A DNA stretch of 64,000 bases from Myxococcus eversor (GCF_010894455.1 NZ_JAAIXY010000009.1:186001-250000); one strand, 5' to 3'; counted from the first letter of the stretch, positions 37,848-50,237 are shown. Notes: generated from the letters alone by a model not told the origin. Made by a program: numbers and translations.

Positions 37848-38312
37848 CTACTTGTGGTACGGCTCACCCTTGAGAATGGTGAACGCGCGGTAGAGCTGCT
37901 CCACGAGCACCACGCGCGCCAACCGGTGGGGCAATGTCATCTTCGACAGGGACAGCGTGAGGTTCGCCGCGCCCCGCACGCTTTCGTCCAGCCCCTCGTC
38001 ACCACCGATGACGAAGAGCAGGTCCTTGGCGCCCGTCTGCGCCTTGCCCACGTAGCGACTCAACTCCACCGAGTCGAGCAGCGAGCCTCGCTCGTCCAGC
38101 GCCACCACCCAGTCCTGCGGCTTGCGCTTGGAGAGAATCGCCTCCGCCTCGGCGGCCTTCGCGTCGCCCGGCTTGAGCTTCTTGCCGCTCGCCTCGGTCA
38201 ACTCCACCAGCTCGAAGCGGGTGTAGTGGCCCAGGCGGCGGGCGTACTCCTGGACCGCCGGCTCGTAGAGGCCCGAGCGGTCCTTGCCGATGGACAGGAG
38301 GCGGACCTTCAG
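37848..38312 (-). CDS. rlmH: 23S rRNA pseudouridine-1915 N3-methyltransferase, CTG start
   Basis: 154 residues, matching the usual ~155, if translation starts at the CTG at 38312 ([16 protein letters not shown], where the family begins MK). The CTG overlaps the rsfS stop (CTGA). In this frame a TGA lies 15 codons upstream with no ATG, GTG or TTG after it, and the first canonical start downstream is residue 36. The SPOUT knot is clear: [49 protein letters not shown] end. Methylates Psi1915 in helix 69 of assembled 70S ribosomes using S-adenosylmethionine. Coupled to rsfS. The function is sure; the start codon is the open point. Confidence 0.93.
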   Translation of the reverse strand: MKVRLLSIGKDRSGLYEPAVQEYARRLGHYTRFELVELTEASGKKLKPGDAKAAEAEAILSKRKPQDWVVALDERGSLLDSVELSRYVGKAQTGAKDLLFVIGGDEGLDESVRGAANLTLSLSKMTLPHRLARVVLVEQLYRAFTILKGEPYHK

Positions 38313-38896
38313 GACACCTTCTCCCGGTTCGCGTCCGCCCAGAGACCTTCCAGGTCATAGTGCGAGCGCAGGTCCGCGAGGAACAGGTGCGCCACCACCT
38401 CGCCGTAGTCGAGCAACACCCACTGGCCCGTCTCCACGCCCTCGGTGCCGAGCGCGCGCACCGGCTGCTCACCCTGCTTGAGCTGCACGTGGACGTTCTC
38501 CGCCATCGCGCTGACCTGACGGTCGCTCTCGCCGGAGGCGATGACGATGTAGTCCGCGTAGGACGTCATGCCCCGCACGTCGAGGATGACGACGTCGAGC
38601 GCCTTCTTGTCGAGCAGCAGCTGGGCCATGCGCCGCGCCAGTGCCTGCGCCTCCGGGTTCTCCGCCGGGCCCGCCTTCTGCTGGAGGGCGGCTGGCAGCT
38701 TCACCTTCTTCTTCGCCCTCAGGGGGACCTTGCCCGGGGTCTTCTTGCGAGCCGGCGCCTTCTTCTTGGGAGCGGGACCCTTGCCCTTGGGGGCCGTCCT
38801 GCCCGTCGCCGTCTTCTTCTGCTTGCGCGCCGCCGGGGCCTTGGCCTTCTTGGTCGCGCTCTTCTTTCGTGGGGTCGTCTTCTTCTTCGTTGCCAT
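38309..38896 (-). CDS. rsfS: Ribosome silencing factor with basic N-terminal tail
   Basis: 195 residues from the ATG at 38896. Residues 1-~75 are a Lys/Ala/Pro/Thr tail ([18 protein letters not shown] and similar) like histone H1 tails. The RsfS/Iojap domain spans ~80-190: [60 protein letters not shown]. RsfS binds ribosomal protein uL14 and blocks 30S-50S joining in starvation. The usual length is 105-130, so the tail is an addition, perhaps binding rRNA or DNA. Overlaps rlmH by 4 bases and heads the run rsfS-rlmH-RtcB-gpmI. Divergent from the small TPR gene at 38958. Confidence 0.95.
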   Translation of the reverse strand: MATKKKTTPRKKSATKKAKAPAARKQKKTATGRTAPKGKGPAPKKKAPARKKTPGKVPLRAKKKVKLPAALQQKAGPAENPEAQALARRMAQLLLDKKALDVVILDVRGMTSYADYIVIASGESDRQVSAMAENVHVQLKQGEQPVRALGTEGVETGQWVLLDYGEVVAHLFLADLRSHYDLEGLWADANREKVS

Positions 38897-38957
38897 GTGC
38901 GGCGCACCCTACCGCACCCTTGGCAACACGGCATGGGTCCTCTATGGGGTGTTGTCC

Positions 38958-39269
38958 ATGAGCGACGCCCGCCTGGAACAGTTCAAGAAGATGGCCGCTG
39001 ACTTCCCGGACTCCCCCATGAGCCACTTCTCCCTGGGGAAGTTGTACCTGGAGCGAAAGCAGTACGCCGAGGCGGCGTCGGCCCTGGAGGCGGCGGTGAA
39101 ATTGGACCCGACCTATGCCGCCGCCATGGTCTCCCTCGGGGACGCGCTCTCCGGGGCCGGGCAGGTGGAGCGCGCCCGCGAGGTGCTGACCAAGGCTCGT
39201 GAGCACGCCCTGGCCCAGGGCCACCCCGGACTCGCCGAGGAGATAGACGAGCGCATCTCCGACCTGTGA
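38958..39269 (+). CDS. Small TPR protein
   Basis: 103 residues from the ATG at 38958. Two to two-and-a-half tetratricopeptide repeats: SPMSHFSLGKLYLERKQYAE, DPTYAAAMVSLGDALSGAGQ, and RAREVLTKAREHALAQGHP. No signal peptide, so a cytoplasmic protein-binding adaptor. The 61-base gap to the divergent rsfS gene is short. The longer in-frame upstream frame runs through rsfS on the other strand and is not used. The binding partner cannot be told. Confidence 0.85.
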   Translation: MSDARLEQFKKMAADFPDSPMSHFSLGKLYLERKQYAEAASALEAAVKLDPTYAAAMVSLGDALSGAGQVERAREVLTKAREHALAQGHPGLAEEIDERISDL

Positions 39270-39302
39270 AGCGTGGGCCCGTCCGGGCTCCGGGCTCGGG
39301 GC

Positions 39303-40370
39303 TCAGTCGCGCCAGGTGAATCCGACGCCGAACACCTGCCGCGAGTAGGAGAGGTCGTTGCGGGGCAGCCGGGTGCTCCACAGGCCCCAGGACACCTCCA
39401 GGTCCACCCGCTCCGACACCGGGCGCGCCAGCTTCAGCGAGAAGGAGTTCTGTCCCTCGTCCTCCTCGACGAGGATGATTTCGGGCGACAGGTAGATGCC
39501 GTCCGGATAGCGGGTGATGCCCAGCGAGCCCTGCGCCAGCAGCGTCACCTTCCAGGGCAGGCGCACCCCCGCGTTGCCCGTCACGCGGTGGCGCAGCACC
39601 GTCTCTCCGAAGCTGTTGGACGTGACTTCCTGGTACGCGTACGTGAGCCCCAGCGTCACCGGTCCCCGGTAGCTGTAGCTGGCGCCCGCCGTGAGCGCGC
39701 CATCCTCGCGCCGGCCCAGGGACGACTCCGGGGCGCCGGGCCTGGCCCGGGCCTGGGGGCCATAGCGGCGCGCGCCCCAGTCCCCGAAGAGCGACAGGCT
39801 GTGGCGCCGGTCGAAGCGGTAGCGCCCCACCACGCCCAGCTCCGCCCCGCCGAAGTTGGCCGTCTTGTCCGGCCGATACACGAAGCGCCGCGCGCCTGCC
39901 CGCACCCGCAGCGCCAGTCGCACGTCCGGCGCGTACTCGGCGAACACGCTGGTGCCCAGGTCCGAGTACGCCCGCGAGCCGCCCCGCCGGTCCTTCGCGT
40001 GGCCCTCCACCCCCAGGCCGAACTCGGTGCCCAGCGCCAGTGAGCCCTCCAGCGCTCCGGCCTGGATGAGCATGTCCTCCGTCGTGAAGCCCACGTACTT
40101 GCGCGCGCCCAGCTCGTAGCGCCCCACCAACTGGGTGCGCTCGAATGTCGCGCGCCCCTCGGCCGAGCCCAGCACGCTCAAAGCCGGGTCCACGCCAGGG
40201 GAGGGCGTGCTGCCGTCGGTGAAGTCGCGCGGCGCGTTGGTGTCGACCAGCAGCCGAGCGGTGCCCTTCAGCGCACCCTCCCACTCGGCCGCGGACGCGG
40301 GCGGAGCGGCGAGCAGTACGAGGAGGACCAGGAGGGTGGGGCGGGCGTGTGACACGACGCGGGGCAACAT
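39303..40370 (-). CDS. Putative outer-membrane beta-barrel protein
   Basis: 355 residues from the ATG at 40370. Signal peptide: RPTLLVLLVLLAAPPASAAEW. The mature chain is a series of amphipathic beta strands with alternating polar and hydrophobic residues and Gly/aromatic turns, e.g. TQLVGRYELGARKYVGFTTE, TAGASYSYRGPVTLGLTYAY and SFSLKLARPVSERVDLEVSW. It ends QVFGVGFTWRD. I estimate 14-18 strands. No named family recognised. Convergent with the TPR gene (33-base gap). Likely an outer-membrane protein of unknown role. Confidence 0.72.
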   Translation of the reverse strand: MLPRVVSHARPTLLVLLVLLAAPPASAAEWEGALKGTARLLVDTNAPRDFTDGSTPSPGVDPALSVLGSAEGRATFERTQLVGRYELGARKYVGFTTEDMLIQAGALEGSLALGTEFGLGVEGHAKDRRGGSRAYSDLGTSVFAEYAPDVRLALRVRAGARRFVYRPDKTANFGGAELGVVGRYRFDRRHSLSLFGDWGARRYGPQARARPGAPESSLGRREDGALTAGASYSYRGPVTLGLTYAYQEVTSNSFGETVLRHRVTGNAGVRLPWKVTLLAQGSLGITRYPDGIYLSPEIILVEEDEGQNSFSLKLARPVSERVDLEVSWGLWSTRLPRNDLSYSRQVFGVGFTWRD

Positions 40371-40469
40371 AGCCGGCCTCGTGCCTGCACGCCCCACTCG
40401 CGGGAGGGCGGGCCCGGCCGCCAGGTTGGCGACAGTGACGCCACGCCAGCCGCCCGGTACATTGTTGAA

Positions 40470-41009
40470 ATGCGCCCTGTCTCACTTCTCGCGGCGGCGG
40501 TTGGCCTTGGGCTCGCCGCCTGCGCCCAGTCCTCGTTCATCACCGAGGTCAGGGGCGAGACCACCATCCCCGCGACCCTGCCGGGGGGAAGCACCGAGCT
40601 GAACGCCTTCCCTCCCATCAGCAGCCTGGCGGGGATGGACTTCGACCAGAACCAGGACTTCAAGAACCAGGGACTCTCCAAGGACGAGGTGACGTCCGTC
40701 CACGTCGACTCCCTGTCACTCCAGATTCTCAGTCCCAACGACGTGGACTTCACCTTCCTGGACACGGTGGAGTTCTTCGTCCGGGCAGGAGACAGGGAGT
40801 CGCGCATCGCCTGGAAGAATGACCTGGCGCGCTCCAGCCTCCGGGCGCCCAACCCCACGCTGAAGCTCGACTTGGGGGACGTGGAGCTCCAGCCCTATGT
40901 CGCCGCGCCGACCATGAGCCTCATCATCCGAGGCAAGGGCCGCACGCCGGAGCGCGAGGTCCGTCTTCGCGCGGTGGTGCGGTTGGAAGTCGAAGCCGGA
41001 CTGCTCTAG
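40470..41009 (+). CDS. Putative lipoprotein of unknown function
   Basis: 179 residues from the ATG at 40470. The leader RPVSLLAAAVGLGLAAC gives Cys18. The mature domain is a beta-sandwich-like ~160 residues (VTSVHVDSLSLQILSPNDVD, FLDTVEFFVRAGDRESRIAW, ending EVRLRAVVRLEVEAGLL). No family recognised. Its TAG stop shares two bases with the TAG of the convergent coiled-coil gene (41006-41009), so the two 3' ends overlap fully and neither has room for its own terminator. Confidence 0.75.
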   Translation: MRPVSLLAAAVGLGLAACAQSSFITEVRGETTIPATLPGGSTELNAFPPISSLAGMDFDQNQDFKNQGLSKDEVTSVHVDSLSLQILSPNDVDFTFLDTVEFFVRAGDRESRIAWKNDLARSSLRAPNPTLKLDLGDVELQPYVAAPTMSLIIRGKGRTPEREVRLRAVVRLEVEAGLL

Positions 41010-42049
41010 GGCGACGTCAGTTCCTGGGCGCGGTGCTCCAGCGCACCGGCCCGGCCGTCCAGCTCGTGGGCGAGGGACTCCAGCCGCTTCGCCTCCGCCT
41101 CCATCTCCGCCAGGTTCACCGGGCCACCGGCCGCCAGCGTCTGGGCGCGCACGCCGTCCACCTGCGGGCGCCGGTCCGAGGCGCGCGCGGTGGGCACGGG
41201 GTCTCTCCCGGGCACGGGCGTGGTGGGCACGCCCGGGCCATCGGTGCCCACGTTCGGCGGGTCCACCGCGGTATCGGACTCTCCGGCGAACATGCCTCCA
41301 CCGCGGTCACTGGGGTCCACGCTGAGGCTCCGGTCCGAGCGCATGCGCAGCCGCAGCCGCCGGTCCTGCTCGTCGAACATGGACTCCTCGCCGAGGAAGT
41401 CGCTCATGCGCCGGTCCAGGTCCTTCTCCTCGCGCACCTCGGTGATGCGCGAGCGCAGGGCCTTGAGGCGCTCGCGCACCTTGTCCTCGGCGTCACGCAG
41501 CGCGTCCGCCTGCTCCAGCAGATCCTCCGGGTCATCCCCACCGGGAGAGGCCTTGTCCAGCAGGGGCACCCGCGACGCCGGCAGCGCCGCGCGCACCGCG
41601 TCCCGCTCCGCGCGGGTGGTGCGCAGCGACTCCAGCAGCGTGGCGCGCTGGCTCCGGTCCGCCGTGACGTCCCATGCGCCGCGCAGCCGCGCCAGCTCGT
41701 CCGACAGCGACTGGTGCAGCGCCAGGTGCGCGCGCTCCGACTCGCCATCCGCGGTGGACACCGCCTGTGCCAGCCCCGTGAGCGAGCCGCTCAGCTCCTG
41801 CGAGCGCCGCAGCGCCGCCTCCAGCTCCGTGCCCGTCGTCAGCCGCCCCTTGCGCTCCGCCTTCAGCGCCTCGATTCGCGCGGCCACGCCCTGCAACTCG
41901 TCCCGCAGCGCCTGCTGCTGGGTGCGCAGCGAGCGCGCCTCCGTCCTCGCCGCCTGCGCCCTCGTCCGTGCCGCTTCCAGCCCGGACGCGGCCTGGCCGG
42001 GCACGGCCCAGAGCAGACACAACACGAGGGTGAGGAGGCGGGGACTCAT
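41006..42049 (-). CDS. Exported coiled-coil protein of unknown function
   Basis: 347 residues from the ATG at 42049. Signal peptide MSPRLLTLVLCLLWAVPGQA. Then an almost continuous coiled coil (~22-235): ARTEARSLRTQQQALRDELQ, GVAARIEALKAERKGRL and RTTRAERDAVRAAL. A Pro/Gly/Asp-rich spacer (~255-300) and a final helix (EMEAEAKRLESLAHELDGRA) follow. Similar in build to the periplasmic coiled-coil part of EnvC or tubular linkers but without a LytM domain. Located 173 bases downstream of the sigma-54 regulator, same strand. Function unknown. Confidence 0.75.
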   Translation of the reverse strand: MSPRLLTLVLCLLWAVPGQAASGLEAARTRAQAARTEARSLRTQQQALRDELQGVAARIEALKAERKGRLTTGTELEAALRRSQELSGSLTGLAQAVSTADGESERAHLALHQSLSDELARLRGAWDVTADRSQRATLLESLRTTRAERDAVRAALPASRVPLLDKASPGGDDPEDLLEQADALRDAEDKVRERLKALRSRITEVREEKDLDRRMSDFLGEESMFDEQDRRLRLRMRSDRSLSVDPSDRGGGMFAGESDTAVDPPNVGTDGPGVPTTPVPGRDPVPTARASDRRPQVDGVRAQTLAAGGPVNLAEMEAEAKRLESLAHELDGRAGALEHRAQELTSP

Positions 42050-42222
42050 CAGCGGCCACCCATGAGCAAGGCGGATGCCAGCCTGCTCTGTCCAGCCCTC
42101 CGCGCCTGCCCGGGAAAAGCGCTGGGATTCCAGGCGCCTGGACACACCAGGTGGGAGCAGGTGGGGGCGGGGTGGCGGTGGAAAGTCACGGGGCGGGGAC
42201 CCTGAGTCACGGTTTTTCGAGG

Positions 42223-43629
<1,407 letters not shown>

Positions 43630-43780
43630 GGTTGTGGGGAGTCCTCATGCTCCGAGGGCGCCGGCCGCCCGGGTGCGTCCGCATGAGAGCACACCCGGGG
43701 CGGCACCCTACACCAGTGGCGGTCGGCCGCTTCCAGAAGGCGCTGGCGCGCGAGGGCTCCCCGGGGGTACGTGGGCCCGC

Positions 43781-44356
43781 ATGGATTCCCAAGACGCCGC
43801 CGCCCTGCGCGAGTTGCTCGCGCGCCATGTCTCCCAGGACGACAAGGAGCGCGAAGACCTGGAGGCCATGCGCCACCACGCGGCCACGCTGCCTTCGCCC
43901 TTCTCCCGCGCCCAGCCCCAGGCGCACTTCACCGGCAGCGCCGTGGTGGTGGACCCGGAGGGCGCCCACGTGGTGATGGTGATGCACGGCAAGCTCAAGC
44001 GCTGGCTGCAGCCGGGCGGGCATGCGGACGCCGTGGACGCAGGCTCCATGGAGGCCACCGCGCTGCGCGAGGCGCGCGAGGAGACAGGCTGCCGCGTCAC
44101 TCTCCATCCCACCGCGCCCCGGCCCCTGGACGTGGACGTCCACACGATTCCGGCCCGGCGCGACGAGCCGGAACATCACCACCTGGACGTGCGATACCTC
44201 GTCGTGGCGGAGGACCCGGCGTCGCTCGCGCATGACCCCGCCGAGTCCACCGGCGCGCAGTGGCTCACCTGGGAACAGGCGCTGGCCCGCGCGGACGAGG
44301 CGCCGCTGCGCCGCATGCTGGAGAAGGCGCGCCGCGCGGTGGCCCGCACGCCGTGA
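43781..44356 (+). CDS. Nudix hydrolase
   Basis: 191 residues from the ATG at 43781. The Nudix box spans ~79-104: PGGHADAVDAGSMEAT leads into ALREAREETG. The REAREE metal core is intact, while the Glu that normally sits nine residues before it is replaced (Ala-Gly), as happens in some subfamilies with PGGHxD. Before it is HFTGSAVVVDPEGAHVVMVM, the usual first strand pair. Such enzymes hydrolyse nucleoside diphosphate-X compounds; the substrate is not predictable. Divergent from the sigma-54 regulator (151-base gap). Confidence 0.88.
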   Translation: MDSQDAAALRELLARHVSQDDKEREDLEAMRHHAATLPSPFSRAQPQAHFTGSAVVVDPEGAHVVMVMHGKLKRWLQPGGHADAVDAGSMEATALREAREETGCRVTLHPTAPRPLDVDVHTIPARRDEPEHHHLDVRYLVVAEDPASLAHDPAESTGAQWLTWEQALARADEAPLRRMLEKARRAVARTP

Positions 44357-44601
44357 GCACGCCTGCCTGTCGGTGACATGCGGGCCGACGGGCCTGTGGT
44401 GGGGGCAACAGGAACGCAGTGGGGCGAGGGACACCGCGGGGCGCCCCGGAGCGAATTCTGAAACATGGCGGTGATAAAAGTGTCGCACGCGAACAGTCGC
44501 ATGGCCGCGTGCAGGTGCCGTCACCACCATGCGCCGCTCCGGCGGGTGAAGGGGGGCCATGTCGGTCTGGCACCCGCCGCGAAGAGGAGCGTCCTGGAGC
44601 C

Positions 44602-45378
44602 ATGTCGCCGACCGGCCTGGAAATGAGTGTCCCCGCGTTCGAGTCACCCGTGCGTCGCTACGGGCCTCCGCCACTGAAGCCCTCTCCGCATCCCCGCTGG
44701 CTGGAGGCGATGCTGGAGTCGACCCGTCATGACTGGAACGCGGCCTGCTGGCCTCCGCTGTTCCGCGACACGGCGGAGGAGAGGCGCCCGCCCCTGGCGT
44801 ACTGGCGGCGCGTGCTGTCGCAGTTCTTCCTCATCGTCGAGTCCTTCCCCAAGTACATGGGCCTGTCGCTGGCGAAGACGACGTATGGCCGCACCGAGGG
44901 GGACGCGAGCATCCGGCGCTGGCTGTTGCAGAACCTGGGCGTCGAGGCGAAGCACGCGGAGTGGTTCATCGACTGGGTGCGCGCCATCGGCGTGGAGCCG
45001 GACACGCTCTTCCGCGTGCGGCCCCTGCCGGAAATCCAGGCGCTGCACGCGCACCTGCGCGACACCTGTGCGCGAGGCACGCTGGCGGAGGGCATCGCCG
45101 CGTCCAACTGGGCCATCGAGGGCATCACCGGGGTGTGGACGAAGGAGGTGGTGGAGCCCTTCCGCGCCTATGCCGCGGACGGAGCCCGCATCGACGCGAG
45201 CGCGATGATGTGGCTCAAGGCCCACGCCCGCTATGACGACCTGCACCCGGTGGAGGCGCTCGAAATCCTCAAGCTCTCCGTGGACGCCGAGGGCACCGAG
45301 CCCGCCCGCGTCGCCGCCGCCGCGCGCAAGTCCTTGCGCCTGTACTCCGCCGCCATCCGTGCCTGTTGCTCGGACTGA
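44602..45378 (+). CDS. TenA/PqqC-like haem-oxygenase-fold protein
   Basis: 258 residues from the ATG at 44602 with GGAG just upstream (an ATG at 44623 is also possible). Helical throughout, with the TenA/iron-containing redox enzyme pattern: PLAYWRRVLSQFFLIVESFP, GVEAKHAEWFIDWVRAIG, ASNWAIEGITGVWTKEVVEP and WLKAHARYDDLHPVEALEIL. The Glu/His pairs at helix centres resemble the diiron or active-site positions of this fold. Possible roles are thiamine salvage or oxygen-dependent tailoring of a small molecule. No thi genes nearby. The 245-base upstream gap holds a gataaaa-type AT-rich patch at about 44472. Confidence 0.75.
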   Translation: MSPTGLEMSVPAFESPVRRYGPPPLKPSPHPRWLEAMLESTRHDWNAACWPPLFRDTAEERRPPLAYWRRVLSQFFLIVESFPKYMGLSLAKTTYGRTEGDASIRRWLLQNLGVEAKHAEWFIDWVRAIGVEPDTLFRVRPLPEIQALHAHLRDTCARGTLAEGIAASNWAIEGITGVWTKEVVEPFRAYAADGARIDASAMMWLKAHARYDDLHPVEALEILKLSVDAEGTEPARVAAAARKSLRLYSAAIRACCSD

Positions 45379-45589
45379 GAGTGTTCACCGTCCTGCCATG
45401 GTTTACACAGGGCAGTGGTTTTCCTGGGTGTGTATGTCTTTCAACAAGCCCTGAGATGACGGTTGTACAGTGTCTGGAACCGGGCGGGGCCCACTCGCTT
45501 TCCAAGCGATGACGTGCGGAGAATGCTGTCTGGAGCCATCCCGTCAGCGTGGATTCTTCGTGTCCGCATGACGCGGGAAAGCGACCCGT

Positions 45590-47363
45590 ATGAGCATCGA
45601 AGACACTGTGATTCGCGAGTATCGGTGGCGTGCGCTCAAGGTGTTCATGGCGTGGGTGGTGCCCGCCGCGCCCATCGCCGCGTACCTCAATGGCATGTCC
45701 ATGGGTGTCGCTGGGGCGGAGGGCGTGAAGGCGGTGGCGTGGGTGCTGCCGCCCATCCTCGTGGGCCTGGGCATGATTTATCCCGCGCTGTTCATGCGCT
45801 GGCTGGTGGGCAGCGCGCTGCGGACGTACGCGGATGACAGGCCGGGTGCGCGGCTGGAGCGCATCCTCCGACTGCCGTGGCGCGGGGCGGTGGGGACGTC
45901 ATGGGTCGGTTGGACGCTGGGAGGTTTCTGGTTCAGCCTCCACGTGTGCCTGACATGGCACAAGGATTTATCCCTCGTCGTGCTGGGCACCATCATCGGC
46001 GTGTGCTGTGGCGTGCTGCTGGGCTTTCCCATCTGCGTGTCACTGGAGCGGATGCTGCTACCGCTGGCGCTGGAGGAGCAGCGCAAGGATTCGACGGTGG
46101 CGCTCCAGGGCGGCGGTTTCTCGTGGCCCCGGCAGGCGTGGTTCCTACCCTTCACGTTTGGTGGCTCCATCGTCGCCGCGTTGGTGCTCAGCGGCTGCGT
46201 GGTGATGGTGAAGCTGGAGGGCATCCGCGACACGCTGCACGTGGAATTGGTGTCCGAGGGCGCGCGGCGCTCGGCGCGGATGTTGATGGAGCTGGGCGGG
46301 GTACTTGCGGGCGAGCTGGCCTTCAGCCTGGCGTGGGTGGGAGGCCTGCTGCTGTTGCCGGGCATCACCATGTGGATGCTGGCGCGTCGTCAGGCGCGGG
46401 CGGCGCACGCGGTGGGGCAGGCGATTGAGTCCGTGGCGGCGGGGCGCGTCGTCGCGCCCGAGTGGGTGTCCACCGACGAGGTGGGGGATTTGGCCGCGGG
46501 GATGAACGCGGTGCTGGCCCGGCTGCGGCAGCTTCCGCTGTCGCTCCAGGCGTCGGCCGCGCGGCTGGGCGAGGCGGGCAGCCACCTGCGCACGGCCAAC
46601 GACGAGCAGCAGGAGAGCTTCACCCGGCAGGCCGCCGCGCTGCACGAGGCGCAGGTGACGTCGGATGAGATTCGCCGCACGTCGCGGATGGCGGCGGACC
46701 GGGCGGAGGCGGTGCTCCAGGTGGCGAAGCGCGCGGAGGAGCTGGGCCTCAAGGGCGAGGCGGCGGTGGAGCGCAGCGTGGCGGGGCTGGCGGACATCCG
46801 CGGCGCGGTGGACGGAATCCAGGAGCGGCTGGAGAAGCTGGCGGAGAGCACCACGCAGATTGGCGACATCACCGAGACGGTGAAGGACCTGGCGGCCCAG
46901 TCCCACCTGCTCGCCGTCAACGCGGCGATTGAGGCGGCGCGCTCGGGGGAGCAGGGCAAGGGCTTCGCGGTGGTGGCGCGAGAGGTCCGCGCGCTGGCGG
47001 ACCAGTCCATCCAGTCCACGCAGCGCATCCGCTCCATCCTCCAGGAAATCACCGCGGGCATCCGGGACGCGGCGAACATGGGCGAGCAGGGCGTGCGCAC
47101 CATCGGCACGGGGTTGGACCAGATGCGCTCGTCGGGGGACTCGCTGCGCGAGCTGTCGCTCATGTCGCAGGAGAACTCGGCCGCCGCGCGCCAGATTGCC
47201 GCCGCCGTGACGCAGCAGAACGCGGGCATCTCCCAGATATCCACCGCCATCGCCGACCTGTCGCAAATCATGGACGCGACGATGAAGCGGCTGGAGTCCA
47301 CCCAGGAGGCCACCCGCACACTGGCGAATGTCTCTGGCGAGGTGGGGCAGATGGCGCGTCAGT

Positions 47364-47380
<17 letters not shown>
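45590..47380 (+). CDS. Methyl-accepting chemotaxis protein with six membrane helices
   Basis: 596 residues from the ATG at 45590. Six hydrophobic segments lie in the first ~262 residues (about 14-33, 44-67, 100-118, 124-143, 180-200, 235-262) with no large periplasmic domain. A HAMP domain follows (ARRQARAAHAVGQAIESVAA ... STDEVGDLAAGMNAVL). The signalling domain has the conserved hairpin VNAAIEAARSGEQGKGFAVV then AREVRALADQS, where CheA and CheW bind. Sensing through membrane helices suggests a membrane-state or redox signal. No che genes nearby. Ends 17 bases inside the convergent kinase gene. The 211-base upstream region is AT-richer (ggtttacacag, gtgtgtatgtc) and probably holds its promoter. 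Confidence 0.93.
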
Positions 47381-48842
<1,462 letters not shown>

Positions 48843-48926
48843 GCGTGGCGCGGACTCTAGCCGAGAGCCCGCGGGCGCGACGACGACGCCCTGGCTGATG
48901 TGGCGGCCAGGGCGCCGGGGCCCGCT

Positions 48927-50237
48927 TCAGTTACACGAGAACGTGTACGAAGCCGGCGTGCTCCAGGTGCCGTCCGCGTTGATGTTGCGCACCGTGTAGC
49001 CGCTGAACGGGTACGTCGTCGTCCAACAGTCGCGAGCGCGCACGTCGTTGCGGACGGCGGCGGACAAGTCCCAATTGCCCCGGCGGCGCAGCTTCTCGTA
49101 CGCGGCGATGCGGTCGATGGCGTCCACCCAGGTGGAGTCCGCGGCCAGCACGTCCCGGCGCTTCTCGATGAACCTCTGGAGCCACGCCGACTCGGTGATG
49201 CCGTTGTAGCCCACCGCGGGCGCCACCTGGCCGGTGTTGCCCAGCGCGATGTTCGTGGCGCGCGTCAGGCTCTTCACGCCGGACTCGCCGTGGTTGATGA
49301 ACGCGTCATACAGCGCCATCTTCGACAGGGCGGAGGTGGCGCCCCACTTGTTCGCCTCGTTCATCGCCGGCGTGTAATAGAACTGGTCGCTCACCTGGTC
49401 CTGGCACGCCTTGAAGTCCGCGCGCGTCGTCGTGTTGTTGTAGCTGGTGGCCCAATCCGCCGTCCAATTGCCAATCACATCCAGCTCCGACGTGGAGGGC
49501 TGGGATTGGCCCGTGGACAGGAAGCGGTTGTTGATGGTGGTCAGCCCCGGCATGTACTTCGCCATGATGTTGCCATTGGCCGCGCTGCGCCGGGCGTTGT
49601 AGCACTGGATGACCTGGATGGCGTCGCCGGTGCCGGTGCAGAAGCCCGCGCGGCCATTCGTGTAGCCACGCCCGTCCTGGATGTTCTCCGAGTACGCGTA
49701 GTCGAGGGTCGGCGTGTCGTTCTCCCAGATGCTGGTGAGCGCCTCCGCCACCTTCTTCTGGTTCGCCGTCAATCCCGTCACTGGTGGCTCCGTCACCCCA
49801 CAGCTCGGGTCGCTGACGCTGATGTTCGTCGCGGTGAACGACGTGTTGGAGTTCGTCGAATAGTAGAAGGTGTAGGACGCGTTCACGCCCACCGTCAGGC
49901 CCGACGTGCGCGAGTAGGTGCACGTGGAGCCGCTCTGCGTGTGCGTCCAGCCCGGCTCGTCGTGGTCACACGTCACGCCGCTGGGAACGCCGAACGCAAT
50001 CGTCGGGCTCGTCATCGCGCTGGTGCCCGTGTTCTTGAACACGAGGGTGCCCCACCAGTCCGCGCCCACGTAGGTGTTCGTCGTAATCGCGAACGAACAC
50101 ACCGCCAGCTCCCGCTCCGCGCGCCCCAGCTCCGCCGCGTCCTCGACTGCCTCCGGCGCGCATCCGGCGACCGCCACTCCCGCCCACGCCAGCATTCCCC
50201 ACTTCGTCCACAATGAATCATTCCGACGGTGTCCCAT
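48927..50237 (-). CDS. GH46 chitosanase lipoprotein with N-terminal binding-like domain
   Basis: 436 residues from the ATG at 50237, with AAGGAGAG just upstream. Leader ends WAGVAVAGC (Cys26), so lipid-anchored. Residues ~45-148 are a beta-sandwich like CBM2/fibronectin types (TTNTYVGADWWGTLVFKNTG) with disulfide-forming cysteines. The GH46 catalytic domain follows from ~157: NQKKVAEALTSIWENDTPTL with acid Glu172, and SENIQDGRGYTNGRAGFCTG with base Asp188, spaced as in Streptomyces chitosanase. Hydrolyses chitosan with inversion. Suits attack on fungal prey walls. Single gene with its own leader region. Confidence 0.88.
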   Translation of the reverse strand: MGHRRNDSLWTKWGMLAWAGVAVAGCAPEAVEDAAELGRAERELAVCSFAITTNTYVGADWWGTLVFKNTGTSAMTSPTIAFGVPSGVTCDHDEPGWTHTQSGSTCTYSRTSGLTVGVNASYTFYYSTNSNTSFTATNISVSDPSCGVTEPPVTGLTANQKKVAEALTSIWENDTPTLDYAYSENIQDGRGYTNGRAGFCTGTGDAIQVIQCYNARRSAANGNIMAKYMPGLTTINNRFLSTGQSQPSTSELDVIGNWTADWATSYNNTTTRADFKACQDQVSDQFYYTPAMNEANKWGATSALSKMALYDAFINHGESGVKSLTRATNIALGNTGQVAPAVGYNGITESAWLQRFIEKRRDVLAADSTWVDAIDRIAAYEKLRRRGNWDLSAAVRNDVRARDCWTTTYPFSGYTVRNINADGTWSTPASYTFSCN

